Positions 42,349 through 52,429 are shown, numbered from the stretch's first letter. The stretch is DNA of 64,000 nucleotides from Amycolatopsis sp. 195334CR (GCF_017309385.1 NZ_JAFJMJ010000001.1:3844001-3908000), one strand, 5' to 3'. Translations and numbers: made by a program. Notes: generated by a model from the letters alone, not told the origin.

Positions 42349-44196
42349 TCAGCTAAGCCCGAACTCGTCGAGCAAGATGCCGAACGTCAGCACGACGAGC
42401 AGCAGGTCGTCGTCGAAATGCGGGTGGACGTCGAAGCCTTCGCGCAGGTAGCGCGCCTTGAGGTGGTCGACGACGTGCGGGTCGAAGTAGCCCTGGCGCT
42501 TGATCCGGTCGTGCGAGAGCAGGTCCTGCACCCAGTCCAGGTTCCGGCGCAGCAGCCCGGGGCTGCCCGGCGCGCGGAACCCGTACTTCTCCCGGTTGAT
42601 GATCTCCGGCGGCACCAGGCCCTGCGCGGCCTGCTTGACCACGAACTTCTCGCCGAGCCGGTGCACCTTGAGGTGCGCGGGCACGGTGCGGGCGAACTCG
42701 ACCACGTCGCGGTCCAGGAACGGGTACCGCGCCTCGATCGAGTTGGCCAGCGCCATCCGGTCGCCGTGGTCGGAGAGCAGGTGGTCCGACATCCGCAGTT
42801 TGAAGTCCAAATAGGACCGCTGGCTCAGCCGCGGCCGCCCGGCCAGCATCGCCGGGTCGACCACCGGCGCGGCCAGGCAGTCGAACTCGGCGAAGGAGGC
42901 CTGGAGCTCCTCGCTGAAGATGTCCATCTTGGACTGCCGCCAGGCGTGGTACTGGCGCTCGTAGAACAGGTCCGCGTCACCCCAGAGCCGTTGGCGCAGA
43001 CCGTCTTCGAGCGCGTCCTCGAGCGGGTCGCCGGTGCGCCCGTTGCCGCGCCGGCCGTCGAACCGGTAGCCGACGTAACCGCCGAACAGCTCGTCCGCGC
43101 CCTCGCCGGTCAGGATCACCTTGACGCCGTGCTCGCGCGCCAGCGCGGACAACACCATCGAGCAGGTGTTGTAGCTCTCCTTCACCGGGGTTTCCGCGTG
43201 CACCACCATCCGGCGCAGCTCGGTGGCGATGTCGTCGTCGGAGAACGGGGCCTCGTGGTGGATCGAGCCGATCTTGCCCGCCATCAGCCGCTGGTGCCCG
43301 GATTCGTCGATATCCGCTTCGGGGAAGGTGATCGAGAACGAGTGCGGGTCACGCACGGCCTCGCCGACCAGTGCGCCGATCAACGAGGAGTCGAGCCCGC
43401 CGCTGAGGTAGAAACCGACGCCGACATCGGCCTGCAACCGGCGGCGCACCGAAGTGGTCAGCAGTTCGCGCAGCGTTTCGACGTAGTACTCGTCCGGCTG
43501 CGACTGGCCTTCCTCCACCGGGAAATCCAGGTCCCAGTAACGCTTCTCGCGCACTTCGCCGTCGCGCACCAGGAGGTAGTGGCCGCCGGGCAGGCTGGAC
43601 ACGCCGCGGAACATGGTGCGGGGGCTGACCAGACCGGGAAAGGTGAGCACCTGGTCGAGTCCGGTCAGGTCGACCGCGCGGGGAACGCCGGGGTGTTCCA
43701 GGATCGCCTTGATCTCCGAGCCGAACACGAAGTGGTCGTTCGTCCTGGTGTAGAACAGCGGCGCGATGCCGGCGTGGTCGCGGGCCAGGAACAACTGGCG
43801 CTCGCGGCGGTCGTAGAGGGCGAAGGCGAACTGGCCGTTGAGCCGGTGCAGCAGGTCCGGTCCCTCTTCCTCGTACAGGTGGACGACGACCTCCACGTCG
43901 CAGTTGGTGCGGAAGCGGTGGCCCTTGGCCTCCAGTTCCGCCCGCAGCTCGCGGTGGTTGAAGATCTCCCCGTTGCAGACCAGCGCGACTTCGCCGTCCT
44001 CGCTGAACATCGGCTGGCTGCCGCCGCCGAGGTCGATGATGCTCAGCCTGCGGAAGCCCAGCGCGGCCGGGCCGTCGAGCCAGAACCCGTCCTCGTCCGG
44101 ACCGCGGTGCACCAGTTCGGCGGTCATCCGGCCCAGCTCGGCGGCCGCGATCGGCCGGGCGTGGGGCAGGGCGACCGATCCCGCGATTCCGCACAT
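42349..44196 (-). CDS. asnB: Glutamine-hydrolysing asparagine synthetase
   Basis: I start at the ATG at 44196 because the protein must begin Met-Cys (MCGIAGSVALP) to expose the Cys2 glutaminase nucleophile; the upstream extension is rejected. The 615-residue protein has a class II glutaminase domain (LVHRGPDEDGFW, RLSIIDLGGG, NGEIFNHRELR) and an Asn-synthetase ATP-pyrophosphatase domain (GVGFYLSGGLDSSLIGALV, TGEGADELFGGYVGYR). It makes an amide from a carboxylate with ammonia from glutamine. As the first gene of an NRPS-type operon, it may amidate a free acid intermediate or supply ammonia to the PP-loop protein. Primary asparagine synthesis is less likely. Confidence 0.9.
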   Translation of the reverse strand: MCGIAGSVALPHARPIAAAELGRMTAELVHRGPDEDGFWLDGPAALGFRRLSIIDLGGGSQPMFSEDGEVALVCNGEIFNHRELRAELEAKGHRFRTNCDVEVVVHLYEEEGPDLLHRLNGQFAFALYDRRERQLFLARDHAGIAPLFYTRTNDHFVFGSEIKAILEHPGVPRAVDLTGLDQVLTFPGLVSPRTMFRGVSSLPGGHYLLVRDGEVREKRYWDLDFPVEEGQSQPDEYYVETLRELLTTSVRRRLQADVGVGFYLSGGLDSSLIGALVGEAVRDPHSFSITFPEADIDESGHQRLMAGKIGSIHHEAPFSDDDIATELRRMVVHAETPVKESYNTCSMVLSALAREHGVKVILTGEGADELFGGYVGYRFDGRRGNGRTGDPLEDALEDGLRQRLWGDADLFYERQYHAWRQSKMDIFSEELQASFAEFDCLAAPVVDPAMLAGRPRLSQRSYLDFKLRMSDHLLSDHGDRMALANSIEARYPFLDRDVVEFARTVPAHLKVHRLGEKFVVKQAAQGLVPPEIINREKYGFRAPGSPGLLRRNLDWVQDLLSHDRIKRQGYFDPHVVDHLKARYLREGFDVHPHFDDDLLLVVLTFGILLDEFGLS

Positions 44197-44297
44197 GCGC
44201 CCGCGCTCCTCGCTCGTCTCGAAAGGGAATTCTCTCCACCGCCGAAAATCAGCGTACGACAGCGGAAGTCGTTTGCGGGGCGGTGGAACGCGGTCCC

Positions 44298-44312
44298 GCA
44301 ATGACGGAGAAG
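44298..44312 (+). promoter_or_regulatory. Shared motif site (variant) between asnB and flavin hydroxylase
   Basis: GCAATGACGGAGAAG lies 134 nt before the ATG at 44447, oriented toward that gene. It has one more base between GCAAT and GGAGAAG than the main class of sites. Confidence 0.4.
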
Positions 44313-44446
44313 AACAGGTGGAGGCCGCATTCCAGGAGATGCGCGTCACGACCGCCGCGCGTGACGATGTCGTGGTGAAGATCGATGGTTCGCCGGAATT
44401 CGTCGGCACCTGATCACTATCTGCGGATTTCGAGGAGACAACCGTT

Positions 44447-45874
44447 ATGGCCGACGTGACCAAAACACGCGCGGTGGTGCTCGGTGGGAGCATCGCGGGG
44501 CTGTTCGCCGCCCGGGTGCTCGCCGATGCCTACGACGAGGTGCTCATCGTGGACCGCGACGCGCTCATCGGCGTCGACGGGCCGCGGCGGTCCTGCCCGC
44601 AGGGCAAGCACATCAACGGCCTGCTCGCCCGCGGTCAGCTGGCGATGGAGGAGATGTTCCCCGGCATCACCGAGGAGATCTTCGCCGACGGCGTGCCCAC
44701 CGGCGACCTGGCCGGCGACGTGCGCTGGTACTTCAAGGGCAAGCCGATCAAGCAGCAGGACGCCGGGCTGACCTGCGTCGCGGCCAGCCGCCCGATGCTG
44801 GAGAAGCACATCCGCCGGCGGACCAACGCGCTGGAGAACATCACCTTCGTCGAGAAGCACGACATCCTCGGCCTGGTCACCAGCGAGGACAAGCGCCGCG
44901 TGACCGGGGTCAAGGTGCAGCGCATCGGCACCAAGGCCGCGGAGAAGGTGCTGAACGCCGACCTGGTCATCGACGCCACCGGCCGCGGTTCGCGCACCCC
45001 GATCTGGCTGGAGGAACTGGGTTACGGCCGGGTCGAGGAGGAGCGCAAGAAGATCGGCCTCGGCTACGTCACCCAGCACTACCGCCTCACCGAAGAGGTC
45101 TACCACGGCGACCTGTCGATCAACCCGGTCGCCTCGGCCGACCTGCCGCGTGGCGCGATCTTCACCAAGACCGACGGCGGCCGGGTCGAGCTGACCACCT
45201 ACGGCCTGCTCGGCGACCACCCGCCCACCGACCAGGCCGGCCTGTTCGAGTGGCTGAAGACCCTGGCCACGCAGGACATCTACAACGCGGTGAAGACCGC
45301 GGAGATCCTGGACGAGCCGACCGCCTTCCGCTTCCCGACCACGCTGCGCCGCCGGTACGAGAAGATGGACCGCTTCCCGGACGGCCTGCTCGTCGTCGGT
45401 GACGCGGTGACCTGCTTCAACCCGGTGTACGCGCAGGGCATGACGGTGTCCGCGCTGTCCGCGCTGACCATCCGCGGTCACCTGCACAGCGGTGCCACCC
45501 CCGACCCGAAGATGTACTTCGCCGACCTGGCGCGCGACGTGATCGATCCGCCGTGGGAGATGACCAACACGGTCGACCTGAGCTTCCCCGGGGTCGAGGG
45601 CGAGCGCACCTTCGCGCTGAAGGTGCAGCAGTTCTTCCTGTCGCTGACCCAGACCGCCGCCTCGCGCGACGGGGACGTGGCGGCCGCGTACATGAAGACC
45701 GCCGGCATGGTGGCCAAGCCGGAAACGCTGATGCAGCCGAAGATCCTGTTCAAGATCATCAAGGCGGTGCTGTTCGGCAAGAAGAACCAGGCCGTGCCGC
45801 GCAGCGCGGCGGCGCCCAAGAAGGTGACCGCGCTGCCGCAGAGCACGGCGACCGAGGAGAAAAAGGCGGCCTGA
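44447..45874 (+). CDS. FAD-dependent epoxidase/hydroxylase (MonCI/Lsd18-like)
   Basis: ATG with GAGGAGACAA upstream; 475 residues. The FAD fold begins VVLGGSIAGLFAARVLADA, with an acidic strand end (VDRDALIG), then the motif SCPQGKHINGLLARGQ typical of polyene-epoxidase-like flavoproteins. LVIDATGRGSRTPIWLEELG and LLVVGDAVTCFNPVYAQGM complete FAD binding. The WxWxIP element of flavin halogenases is absent, so this is not the halogenase of C-1027-type pathways. Epoxidation or hydroxylation of a polyene or ring in the enediyne core or a side chain is plausible. The last 35 residues are Lys/Ala-rich. It is separated from the NRPS gene by palindrome A. Confidence 0.85.
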   Translation: MADVTKTRAVVLGGSIAGLFAARVLADAYDEVLIVDRDALIGVDGPRRSCPQGKHINGLLARGQLAMEEMFPGITEEIFADGVPTGDLAGDVRWYFKGKPIKQQDAGLTCVAASRPMLEKHIRRRTNALENITFVEKHDILGLVTSEDKRRVTGVKVQRIGTKAAEKVLNADLVIDATGRGSRTPIWLEELGYGRVEEERKKIGLGYVTQHYRLTEEVYHGDLSINPVASADLPRGAIFTKTDGGRVELTTYGLLGDHPPTDQAGLFEWLKTLATQDIYNAVKTAEILDEPTAFRFPTTLRRRYEKMDRFPDGLLVVGDAVTCFNPVYAQGMTVSALSALTIRGHLHSGATPDPKMYFADLARDVIDPPWEMTNTVDLSFPGVEGERTFALKVQQFFLSLTQTAASRDGDVAAAYMKTAGMVAKPETLMQPKILFKIIKAVLFGKKNQAVPRSAAAPKKVTALPQSTATEEKKAA

Positions 45875-45896
45875 CGCCGCCCGCGCGCGGCGGATC

Positions 45897-45957
45897 GAGT
45901 GTCACGAAGGTGGCTTTCGAGACGCCAAACGTCTCGAAAGCCACATTCGTGGCACTC
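45897..45957. repeat. Intergenic palindrome A, copy 5 (variant)
   Basis: The arms GTGGCTTTCGAGACG/CGTCTCGAAAGCCAC enclose the loop CCAAA, extended outward by CACGAA/TTCGTG and GAGTG/CACTC with single bulges. It stands between the flavin hydroxylase stop and the NRPS start and may attenuate read-through. Confidence 0.75.
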
Positions 45958-45976
45958 CCGGAGGACGGAGGAAGCG

Positions 45977-48900
45977 GTGTCGGAGACATCGGAGACACAG
46001 GGCGGCCCCGCCGTCACCTCTGTTCGGCAGGACGAAGCGTGGTTCGCCGACCGGCTGGACCCCGGTTCGGCCACCGCCGTGCGCAGCCGGGCCTACCGGG
46101 TCAGCGGGGCGCTGGACGTCGCGCTGCTGGGCCAGGCCTGGCAGGAGGTGGTGCGCAGGCACGACGTGCTGCGCGCCACCATCACCGAGGTCGGCGGGCG
46201 GCCGGTGCAGCACATCGCCCCGGTCGACCAGGCAGCCAAGTCCTTTGTGGACATGGGCGTGGTGGAGGACGCGGAGGACGCCGAGGACGAGCTGTGCGCG
46301 GACATCATCGGTGAGCCGATGTGGCTCGCCGAGGGACCGCTCGCCCGGCTCACCGTGGCGGGCACCGCGCCCGACGAGTACGTGGTGGTGCTCGTGGCGC
46401 ACCGCGCGGTGGCGGACGAGTCGTCGATGGTGATCATGCTCGACGAGCTGTCCCGGTGCTACACCGCCGCGGTGAACGGCCGCGCGCCCGCCGAGGCGTT
46501 GCGCGCACCGCTGCTCCAGTACGACGAATTCGCGCGCTGGCAACGGGAACGCGAGGGCTCGGCCGAGCACGCGCGCATGCTGGACTGGTGGCGCGGGGAA
46601 CTCACCCCGGCGCCGCCCGCGCTGACCCTGCCGCTGCACCGCGACCGCCCGGCCGGGCTGTCCACCGCCGGCGGCGTCGTGCGGTTCAACTGGGGCGCGG
46701 AACTGGCGACCACGCTGGGGCAGTTCGCCCGCGAGCAGGGCGTGGACCCGGCGGCCGTGCTGCTGACCGCGTTCACCTGCCTGCTGCACCGCTTCGGCGG
46801 CGCGGACCGGATCCCGGTCGGCCTGCCGGTGCGGTCCCGGCCGTGGTCGGCCTTCGACCGCGCGGTCGGCCCGTTCGACTCGCAGCTGGTGCTCACCGTC
46901 GCCTTCGGTGGCCGGCCGACCTTCCGCGAGGTGCTCAACCGGGTGCGCATCCAGCTGCGGGACACGGCCGCGCACGGCGGCCCGACCGAGGGGCAGCTGG
47001 CCGCCGCGGTCAACCCGCCCCGCGACCCGCGCCACAGCCCGTTCTTCGACGCGGGTTTCGTCTACCGCGAGCACGAGTCCATTGTGGAGTCCGACGGGCT
47101 GCTGCGCGGGGTGGACGTCAAGGACCCGGCGTTGCGGTTGCGCGGGTGCACCGTGCGTCGCGAGCGCGTCGACCCGCAGTGGTCCGAGGTCGACCTCGCC
47201 CTGCTCATCGACGAGGTGAAGCCGGAGATCAGCGGCGGTTTCCGGTCCCGCGCCGTGATGATCGACGCCCGCATCGCCCGGTTCGTCGCGGTGCAGCTGC
47301 GCACCGTGGTCGAGACGGCACTGGCCAGTCCCGACCTGCCGGTGGCGCACCTGCCGCTGGACACCCCGGTCCGGCTCAAGACCGCGGTGGTCGCCGCCGA
47401 CCGGATCGAGGCGACCGCGCCGGTCACCGCCACCGTCGCCGAGTTGGTCCGGCGGCACCGCGGCGAAGCGCTGCCCGGGGTTTCCTACGAGGAACTGCTG
47501 GCGCGTGCCGATTCCATCGCCGCGGTGCTGCCGACCGGCCCGGTCGCGGTCCGGATGGCGAGCGGCGCCGGCCAGGCGGCGGCCGTGCTCGGCGCGTTCA
47601 CCGCCGGGGCGCACGTGGTCTGCCTGGCGGCCAGCGATTCGGGGGAGCGGGCGCGGTCGGTGCTCGCCGACCTCAAACCCGTGGCGCTGCTGGTGGAGAA
47701 CGCGGCGGACGACGACAAGATCGTGCAGTGGTACCGGGAAGAGCTCGACGGCACCGTGGTCGACATCAACGCCGTCGAACCCGCGAAGCCGCGGCCGACG
47801 GCCGTCGCGCTCACCGATCTCGCTTACGTGGCCTACACTTCCGGCTCCACCGGACGGCCGAAGGGCATCACGCAGGACCACGCCGCGCTCGCGCAGTTCA
47901 CCGGCTGGTTCGCCACCGAGTTCCGCCTCGGCGAAGGTGCCAGGCTCGCCCAGTGGGCGGCCCCGGGGTACGACGCCGCGCTCTGCGAGACCTTCGCCGC
48001 GTTGGTCAGCGGCGCGACCCTGCACCCGGTTCCCGAGCGCATCCGCGCGAACCCGGAGAAGCTGACCGCGTGGCTGGCCGCCGAGGGCATCACGCACTTC
48101 CAGACCGTGCCCAGCTTCGCCCGCGAGGTGCTCGGTGTGCTGGAGCGCACCGGTGAGCGGCTGCCCGCGCTGACCCACGTGCTGCTGGCCGGGGAGGCGC
48201 TGCCCGCCGAGCTGGCCAACGGCCTGCGTGCCGCGCTGCCGTCGGCTCGCCTGGTGAACCTGTACGGGCCGACCGAGTCGATCCTGGCCACCTGGTACGA
48301 GGTCTCGGTCAAGCTGCACGGGGTCGCGCCCATCGGGCGGCCCATCCCCGGCCGCCAGGTGCTGGTGGTCGACGGGGAGGACCGCCCGTGCCCGGCCGGG
48401 GTGACCGGCAACGTGGTGCTGCGCAGCCCCTACCTGACCCCCGGTTACCTGGGCGACGTCACCACGAACGCCTTCGAGCCGCTGCGGGCCCGGCCGGAGC
48501 TCGGGGTGGCGGGCGGTGCCTGTTACCGCACCGGCGACCTCGGGCGCTTCCGCCACGACGGCGTGCTCGAGTTCCGCGGCCGCGCCGACTCCCAGGTGAA
48601 GGTGCTGGGCATGCGGATGGAACTGGGCGAGGTGGAGGCCGCGCTGGCCGCGCACCCGTCGATCGCCGACTGCGCGGTGATCGGCGTGCCCGGTGCGGAC
48701 GGCCTGGTTTCGCAGCTGCTGGCGTACGTGGTGCTCGCCGAGGCCGGCGAGGCACCGGTCACGGAGTGGCGCCGGCACCTCATGCGGCGGTTCGGCAAGA
48801 CGCTGCTGCCGCTGACCTACCAGACCGTGGATTCCCTGCCGCGCAACGTTGGCGGCAAGATCGACCGGCGGCGGCTGCCGTCGCCGGAACCCGCTGCCAC

Positions 48901-49150
48901 GGCGGTGCGCACCGAGCCCGACGGCCCGGTGCAGCGCACCATCGCGGCGATCTTCGCCGAGCTGACCGGCTCGGCCGAGGTCGCCGCGGACGACACGTTC
49001 TTCGCCGTGGGCGGGCATTCGGTGCAGTTGCCCCGGCTGCTGCACCTGATCCGCGAACGGCTGGGAGCCGAACTGTCCCTTGTGGACTACTTCGCCGATC
49101 CGACCCCGGCCGGTTTGTCCGTGCTGTGCACTTTCGAAGACAAGGAGTGA
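45977..49150 (+). CDS. NRPS module C-A-PCP with altered condensation site
   Basis: The GTG at 45977 follows GGAGGAAG and gives 1057 residues. The condensation domain covers residues about 1-430; its HHxxxDG motif reads HRAVADE (His142, Arg143, Asp147), so the catalytic second His is replaced by Arg. The adenylation domain covers about 440-960: A3 YTSGSTGRPKGI, A5 NLYGPTESI, A7 YRTGDLGRF, A8 GRADSQVKVLGMRMELGE, A10 NVGGKIDRRRLP. The carrier domain has DDTFFAVGGHSVQL with Ser1015 for phosphopantetheine. It may load an amino acid for the aminomutase/hydroxylase branch, taking the place of the free A protein of C-1027. C-domain activity is doubtful. Confidence 0.88.
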   Translation: MSETSETQGGPAVTSVRQDEAWFADRLDPGSATAVRSRAYRVSGALDVALLGQAWQEVVRRHDVLRATITEVGGRPVQHIAPVDQAAKSFVDMGVVEDAEDAEDELCADIIGEPMWLAEGPLARLTVAGTAPDEYVVVLVAHRAVADESSMVIMLDELSRCYTAAVNGRAPAEALRAPLLQYDEFARWQREREGSAEHARMLDWWRGELTPAPPALTLPLHRDRPAGLSTAGGVVRFNWGAELATTLGQFAREQGVDPAAVLLTAFTCLLHRFGGADRIPVGLPVRSRPWSAFDRAVGPFDSQLVLTVAFGGRPTFREVLNRVRIQLRDTAAHGGPTEGQLAAAVNPPRDPRHSPFFDAGFVYREHESIVESDGLLRGVDVKDPALRLRGCTVRRERVDPQWSEVDLALLIDEVKPEISGGFRSRAVMIDARIARFVAVQLRTVVETALASPDLPVAHLPLDTPVRLKTAVVAADRIEATAPVTATVAELVRRHRGEALPGVSYEELLARADSIAAVLPTGPVAVRMASGAGQAAAVLGAFTAGAHVVCLAASDSGERARSVLADLKPVALLVENAADDDKIVQWYREELDGTVVDINAVEPAKPRPTAVALTDLAYVAYTSGSTGRPKGITQDHAALAQFTGWFATEFRLGEGARLAQWAAPGYDAALCETFAALVSGATLHPVPERIRANPEKLTAWLAAEGITHFQTVPSFAREVLGVLERTGERLPALTHVLLAGEALPAELANGLRAALPSARLVNLYGPTESILATWYEVSVKLHGVAPIGRPIPGRQVLVVDGEDRPCPAGVTGNVVLRSPYLTPGYLGDVTTNAFEPLRARPELGVAGGACYRTGDLGRFRHDGVLEFRGRADSQVKVLGMRMELGEVEAALAAHPSIADCAVIGVPGADGLVSQLLAYVVLAEAGEAPVTEWRRHLMRRFGKTLLPLTYQTVDSLPRNVGGKIDRRRLPSPEPAATAVRTEPDGPVQRTIAAIFAELTGSAEVAADDTFFAVGGHSVQLPRLLHLIRERLGAELSLVDYFADPTPAGLSVLCTFEDKE

Positions 49151-49155
49151 GGAAC

Positions 49156-50766
49156 GTGACTGATTCTGTGGTCGATGCCGAGATGCCGGTTACCTTCGAC
49201 GGCGAAAGCCTCGACATCGCCGGTGTCCGCCGGGTCGCCGCGCGCGAGGTGAAGTGCACGGTGGCGCCGGAGTCCATGGCCAAGGCCGCGACCAGTCGCA
49301 AGATCTTCGAGGAGACGGTCAACCAGGGCGCGCCGGTGTACGGGGTCACCACCGGCTACGGCGAGATGATCTACATGCAGGTGGACGTCTCGAAGGAGGT
49401 GGAGCTGCAGACCAACCTGGTGCGCAGCCACAGCTCCGGGGTGGGCCCGCTGTTCTCCGAGGAGGAGTCGCGCGCGATGCTCGCCGCCCGGCTCAACGCG
49501 CTGGCGAAGGGCTACTCCGCGGTGCGGCCCGAGTTGCTCGACCGGCTCGCGCTGTACCTGAACCTCGGCATCACCCCGGCCATCCCGGAGATCGGCTCGC
49601 TGGGTGCCTCCGGTGACCTCGCGCCGCTCTCGCACATCGCGATCACCCTGATCGGCGAGGGCTACCTGCTCAAGGACGGCCAGCGGGTGGAGACCGGCCC
49701 GGTGCTCCGGGCGCACGGCATCAAGCCGCTCGAACTGCGGTTCAAAGAGGGCCTGGCGATGATCAACGGCACCTCGGCGATGACCGGGCTCGGCTCGCTG
49801 GTGGTCGGCCGCGCGCTGGACCAGGTGCGGCAGGCGGAGATCGTCACCGCGCTGGTGCTGGAGACCCTGCAGGCCTCCACCAGCCCGTTCCTGGCCGAGG
49901 GCCACGACATCGCGCGCCCGCACCGCGGCCAGATCGACACCGCGTTCAACATGCGCGCGCTGATGGAGGGCACCGCGCTCGCGCTGGAGCACGCCGAACT
50001 GCGCCGCCAGGCCGAGGCCGCCCGCGACGAGACCGGTGTCACCAAGACCGAGGTGTACCTGCAGAAGGCGTACACGCTGCGCGCCATCCCGCAGGTGGTC
50101 GGCGCGGTCCGCGACACGATCTACCACGCCCAGGAGAAGCTGACCACCGAGCTGAACTCCAGCAACGACAACCCGTTGTTCTTCGAGGGCCAGGAGATCT
50201 TCCACGGGGCGAACTTCCACGGCCAGCCGATCGCCTTCGCGCTGGACTTCGTCAACCTGGGCCTGACCCAGCTGGGCGTGTTCTCCGAGCGGCGCACGAA
50301 CCGGCTGCTCAACCGCTACCTCAGCGAGGGCCTGCCCGAGTTCCTCGTGGCCGGTGACCCGGGCCTGAACAGCGGTTTCGCCGGCGCGCAGTACCCGGCC
50401 ACCGCGCTGGTCGCGGAGAACCGGACGATCGGCCCGGCCAGCATCCAGAGCGTGCCGTCCAACGGCGACAACCAGGACGTGGTCAGCATGGGCCTGATCG
50501 CCGCCCGCAACGCGCGCAAGGTCTCCGGCAACGTCAACTACATCCTGGCCGTGGAGTTCCTGGCCGCGGCGCAGGCGGTGGACCTGTCCGGGCGCTACGA
50601 AGGGCTGAGCCCGGTCTCCAAGGCGACCTACGACATGGTGCGCTCGCTGGTGCCCACGCTGGACCGCGACCGCTTCATGAGCGACGACATCGAGGCCGTG
50701 GCCGCGGCCATCTCGCGCGGCGAGTTCCTCGACGCGGCGCGGCAAAGCGGCGTCGAACTGCGCTGA
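49156..50766 (+). CDS. MIO-dependent tyrosine 2,3-aminomutase / ammonia-lyase
   Basis: The GTG at 49156, 5 nt after the NRPS stop and with AAGGAG upstream, gives 536 residues. The MIO precursor Ala151-Ser152-Gly153 lies in [14 protein letters not shown], and the catalytic tyrosine Tyr62 in [10 protein letters not shown]. Later [11 protein letters not shown] and [18 protein letters not shown] are conserved family elements. Length and positions match the SgcC4-type tyrosine aminomutases of enediyne clusters (about 539 residues), which make (S)- or (R)-beta-tyrosine. Histidine or phenylalanine ammonia-lyase is less likely given the context of an NRPS, a free C domain and an HpaB-like hydroxylase. 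The stereochemical outcome cannot be read here. Confidence 0.9.
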   Translation: MTDSVVDAEMPVTFDGESLDIAGVRRVAAREVKCTVAPESMAKAATSRKIFEETVNQGAPVYGVTTGYGEMIYMQVDVSKEVELQTNLVRSHSSGVGPLFSEEESRAMLAARLNALAKGYSAVRPELLDRLALYLNLGITPAIPEIGSLGASGDLAPLSHIAITLIGEGYLLKDGQRVETGPVLRAHGIKPLELRFKEGLAMINGTSAMTGLGSLVVGRALDQVRQAEIVTALVLETLQASTSPFLAEGHDIARPHRGQIDTAFNMRALMEGTALALEHAELRRQAEAARDETGVTKTEVYLQKAYTLRAIPQVVGAVRDTIYHAQEKLTTELNSSNDNPLFFEGQEIFHGANFHGQPIAFALDFVNLGLTQLGVFSERRTNRLLNRYLSEGLPEFLVAGDPGLNSGFAGAQYPATALVAENRTIGPASIQSVPSNGDNQDVVSMGLIAARNARKVSGNVNYILAVEFLAAAQAVDLSGRYEGLSPVSKATYDMVRSLVPTLDRDRFMSDDIEAVAAAISRGEFLDAARQSGVELR

Positions 50767-50789
50767 GCGAATCCACAAGGGAGAGTCCG

Positions 50790-52352
50790 ATGACGGACGA
50801 GCAGAACGGGGTGCGGAAGACGCGCCCGTTCACCGGTGACGAGTACGTCGAAAGCCTGAAGGACGACCGGGAGATCTACATCTACGGCGACCGGGTCAAG
50901 GATGTGACCACGCACCCGGCGTTCCGCAACCCGATCCGGATGACCGCGCGGCTCTACGACGCGCTGCACGACCCCGCCCAGCGGGACGTGCTCACCGCGC
51001 CGACCGACACCGGGTCCGACGGGTACACCCACCGGTTCTTCACCACCCCGCACAGCGCCGAGGACCTGGTCGCCGACCAGCAGGCGATCGCGGCTTGGTC
51101 GAGGCTGAGCTACGGCTGGATGGGCCGCAGCCCCGACTACAAGGCGTCGTTCCTGGGCACCCTCGGGGCGAACGCGGACTTCTACGCGCCGTTCGAGGAC
51201 AACGCGCGGCGGTGGTACCGGGAGTCGCAGGAGAAGGTGCTCTACTGGAACCACGCCATCGTGCACCCGCCGGTGGACCGGAACCGGCCACCGGACGAGG
51301 TCGAGGACGTCTTCATCCACGTGGAGAAGGAGACCGACTCGGGCCTGGTGGTCAGCGGGGCGAAGGTGGTGGCCACCGGGTCGGCGCTGACGCACTACAA
51401 CTTCATCGCCCACTACGGCCTGCCGATCAAGAAGAAGGAGTTCGCGCTGGTCGCCACGGTGCCGATGGGCGCACCGGGCATGAAGCTGATCTGCCGCCCG
51501 TCCTACACGGCCACCTCGGCCGTGATGGGCAGCCCGTTCGACCACCCGCTGTCGTCCAGGTTGGACGAGAACGACACCATCCTGGTGCTGGACAAGGTGC
51601 TGATCCCGTGGGAGAACGTGTTCATCTACGGGCACATCGGGAAGGTCCAGCTGTTCACCGGGCGGTCCGGTTTCCCCGAGCGCTTCACCTTCCACGGCTG
51701 CACGCGGCTGGCGGTGAAGCTGGAGTTCATCGCCGGCCTGCTGGCGAAGGCGCTGGAGATCACCGGCACCAAGGACTTCCGCGGGGTGCAGAGCAGGCTG
51801 GGCGAGGTTCTCGCCTGGCGCAACCTGTTCTGGGGCCTGTCGGATGCCTCGGCCCGCAACCCGGTGGCGTGGAAGAACGGTGCCGTGCTGCCCAACCCGG
51901 CGTACGGCCAGGCGTACCGGTGGTTCATGCAGATCGGGTACCCGCGGGTGCGCGAGATCGTGATGCAGGACGTGGCCAGCGGCTTGATCTACTCGAACTC
52001 GAGCGCCGAGGACTTCGCGAACCCGGAGATCCGGCCGTACCTGGACAAGTACGTCCGCGGTTCGGAGGGCGTGGATTCGGTCGAGCGGATGAAGGTGATG
52101 AAGCTCCTGTGGGACGCCGTCGGCACCGAGTTCGGCGGGCGGCACGAGCTGTACGAGCGCAACTACGCGGGGAACCACGAGAACACCCGGGTGGAACTGC
52201 TCAACGCGCAGCTGGCCAGCGGTGAGGTCGAGGGTTACAAGGCCTTCGTCGACCAGTGCATGTCGGAGTACGACCTGAACGGCTGGACGGTCCCCGACCT
52301 CTCCTCGTTCAACGACCTCCGCCAATTCCGAGGCAACATCCTGAACGGCTAG
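50790..52352 (+). CDS. HpaB/SgcC-like FADH2-dependent phenol 3-monooxygenase
   Basis: This 520-residue protein is of the 4-hydroxyphenylacetate 3-monooxygenase oxygenase family: [25 protein letters not shown] N-terminus (TGDEYVESL), [44 protein letters not shown] and [17 protein letters not shown]. In C-1027 biosynthesis the homologue SgcC hydroxylates a carrier-tethered beta-tyrosine at C3. Its position directly after the aminomutase (23 nt) supports the same role. It needs a flavin reductase (SgcE6-like), which is not in this window. The gene is followed by a strong T-tract terminator. Confidence 0.9.
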   Translation: MTDEQNGVRKTRPFTGDEYVESLKDDREIYIYGDRVKDVTTHPAFRNPIRMTARLYDALHDPAQRDVLTAPTDTGSDGYTHRFFTTPHSAEDLVADQQAIAAWSRLSYGWMGRSPDYKASFLGTLGANADFYAPFEDNARRWYRESQEKVLYWNHAIVHPPVDRNRPPDEVEDVFIHVEKETDSGLVVSGAKVVATGSALTHYNFIAHYGLPIKKKEFALVATVPMGAPGMKLICRPSYTATSAVMGSPFDHPLSSRLDENDTILVLDKVLIPWENVFIYGHIGKVQLFTGRSGFPERFTFHGCTRLAVKLEFIAGLLAKALEITGTKDFRGVQSRLGEVLAWRNLFWGLSDASARNPVAWKNGAVLPNPAYGQAYRWFMQIGYPRVREIVMQDVASGLIYSNSSAEDFANPEIRPYLDKYVRGSEGVDSVERMKVMKLLWDAVGTEFGGRHELYERNYAGNHENTRVELLNAQLASGEVEGYKAFVDQCMSEYDLNGWTVPDLSSFNDLRQFRGNILNG

Positions 52353-52364
52353 CACCACAACAAC

Positions 52365-52403
52365 AAGGGCTCCCGAGGCAACCCCCTCGGGAGCCCTTTT
52401 TTT
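52365..52403 (+). terminator. Intrinsic terminator of the NRPS-aminomutase operon
   Basis: A 14-bp stem (AAGGGCTCCCGAGG with its complement) and a 6-nt loop are followed by seven T residues. This is the most classical Rho-independent terminator in the window, 13 nt after the hydroxylase stop. Confidence 0.9.
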
Positions 52404-52429
52404 CAGGCCCACGCACCGGCAGCCGGCCG

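Noticed and set aside
42349..44493. Longer asparagine synthetase start (714 residues)
   Set aside because: Class II glutaminases need the cysteine directly after the initiator Met. Only the start at 44196 gives Met-Cys-Gly-Ile.
44447..45874. Assignment of this flavoprotein as an SgcC3-type halogenase
   Set aside because: It lacks the WxWxIP element, and its N-terminal motifs fit polyether/polyene epoxidase-like flavoproteins better.
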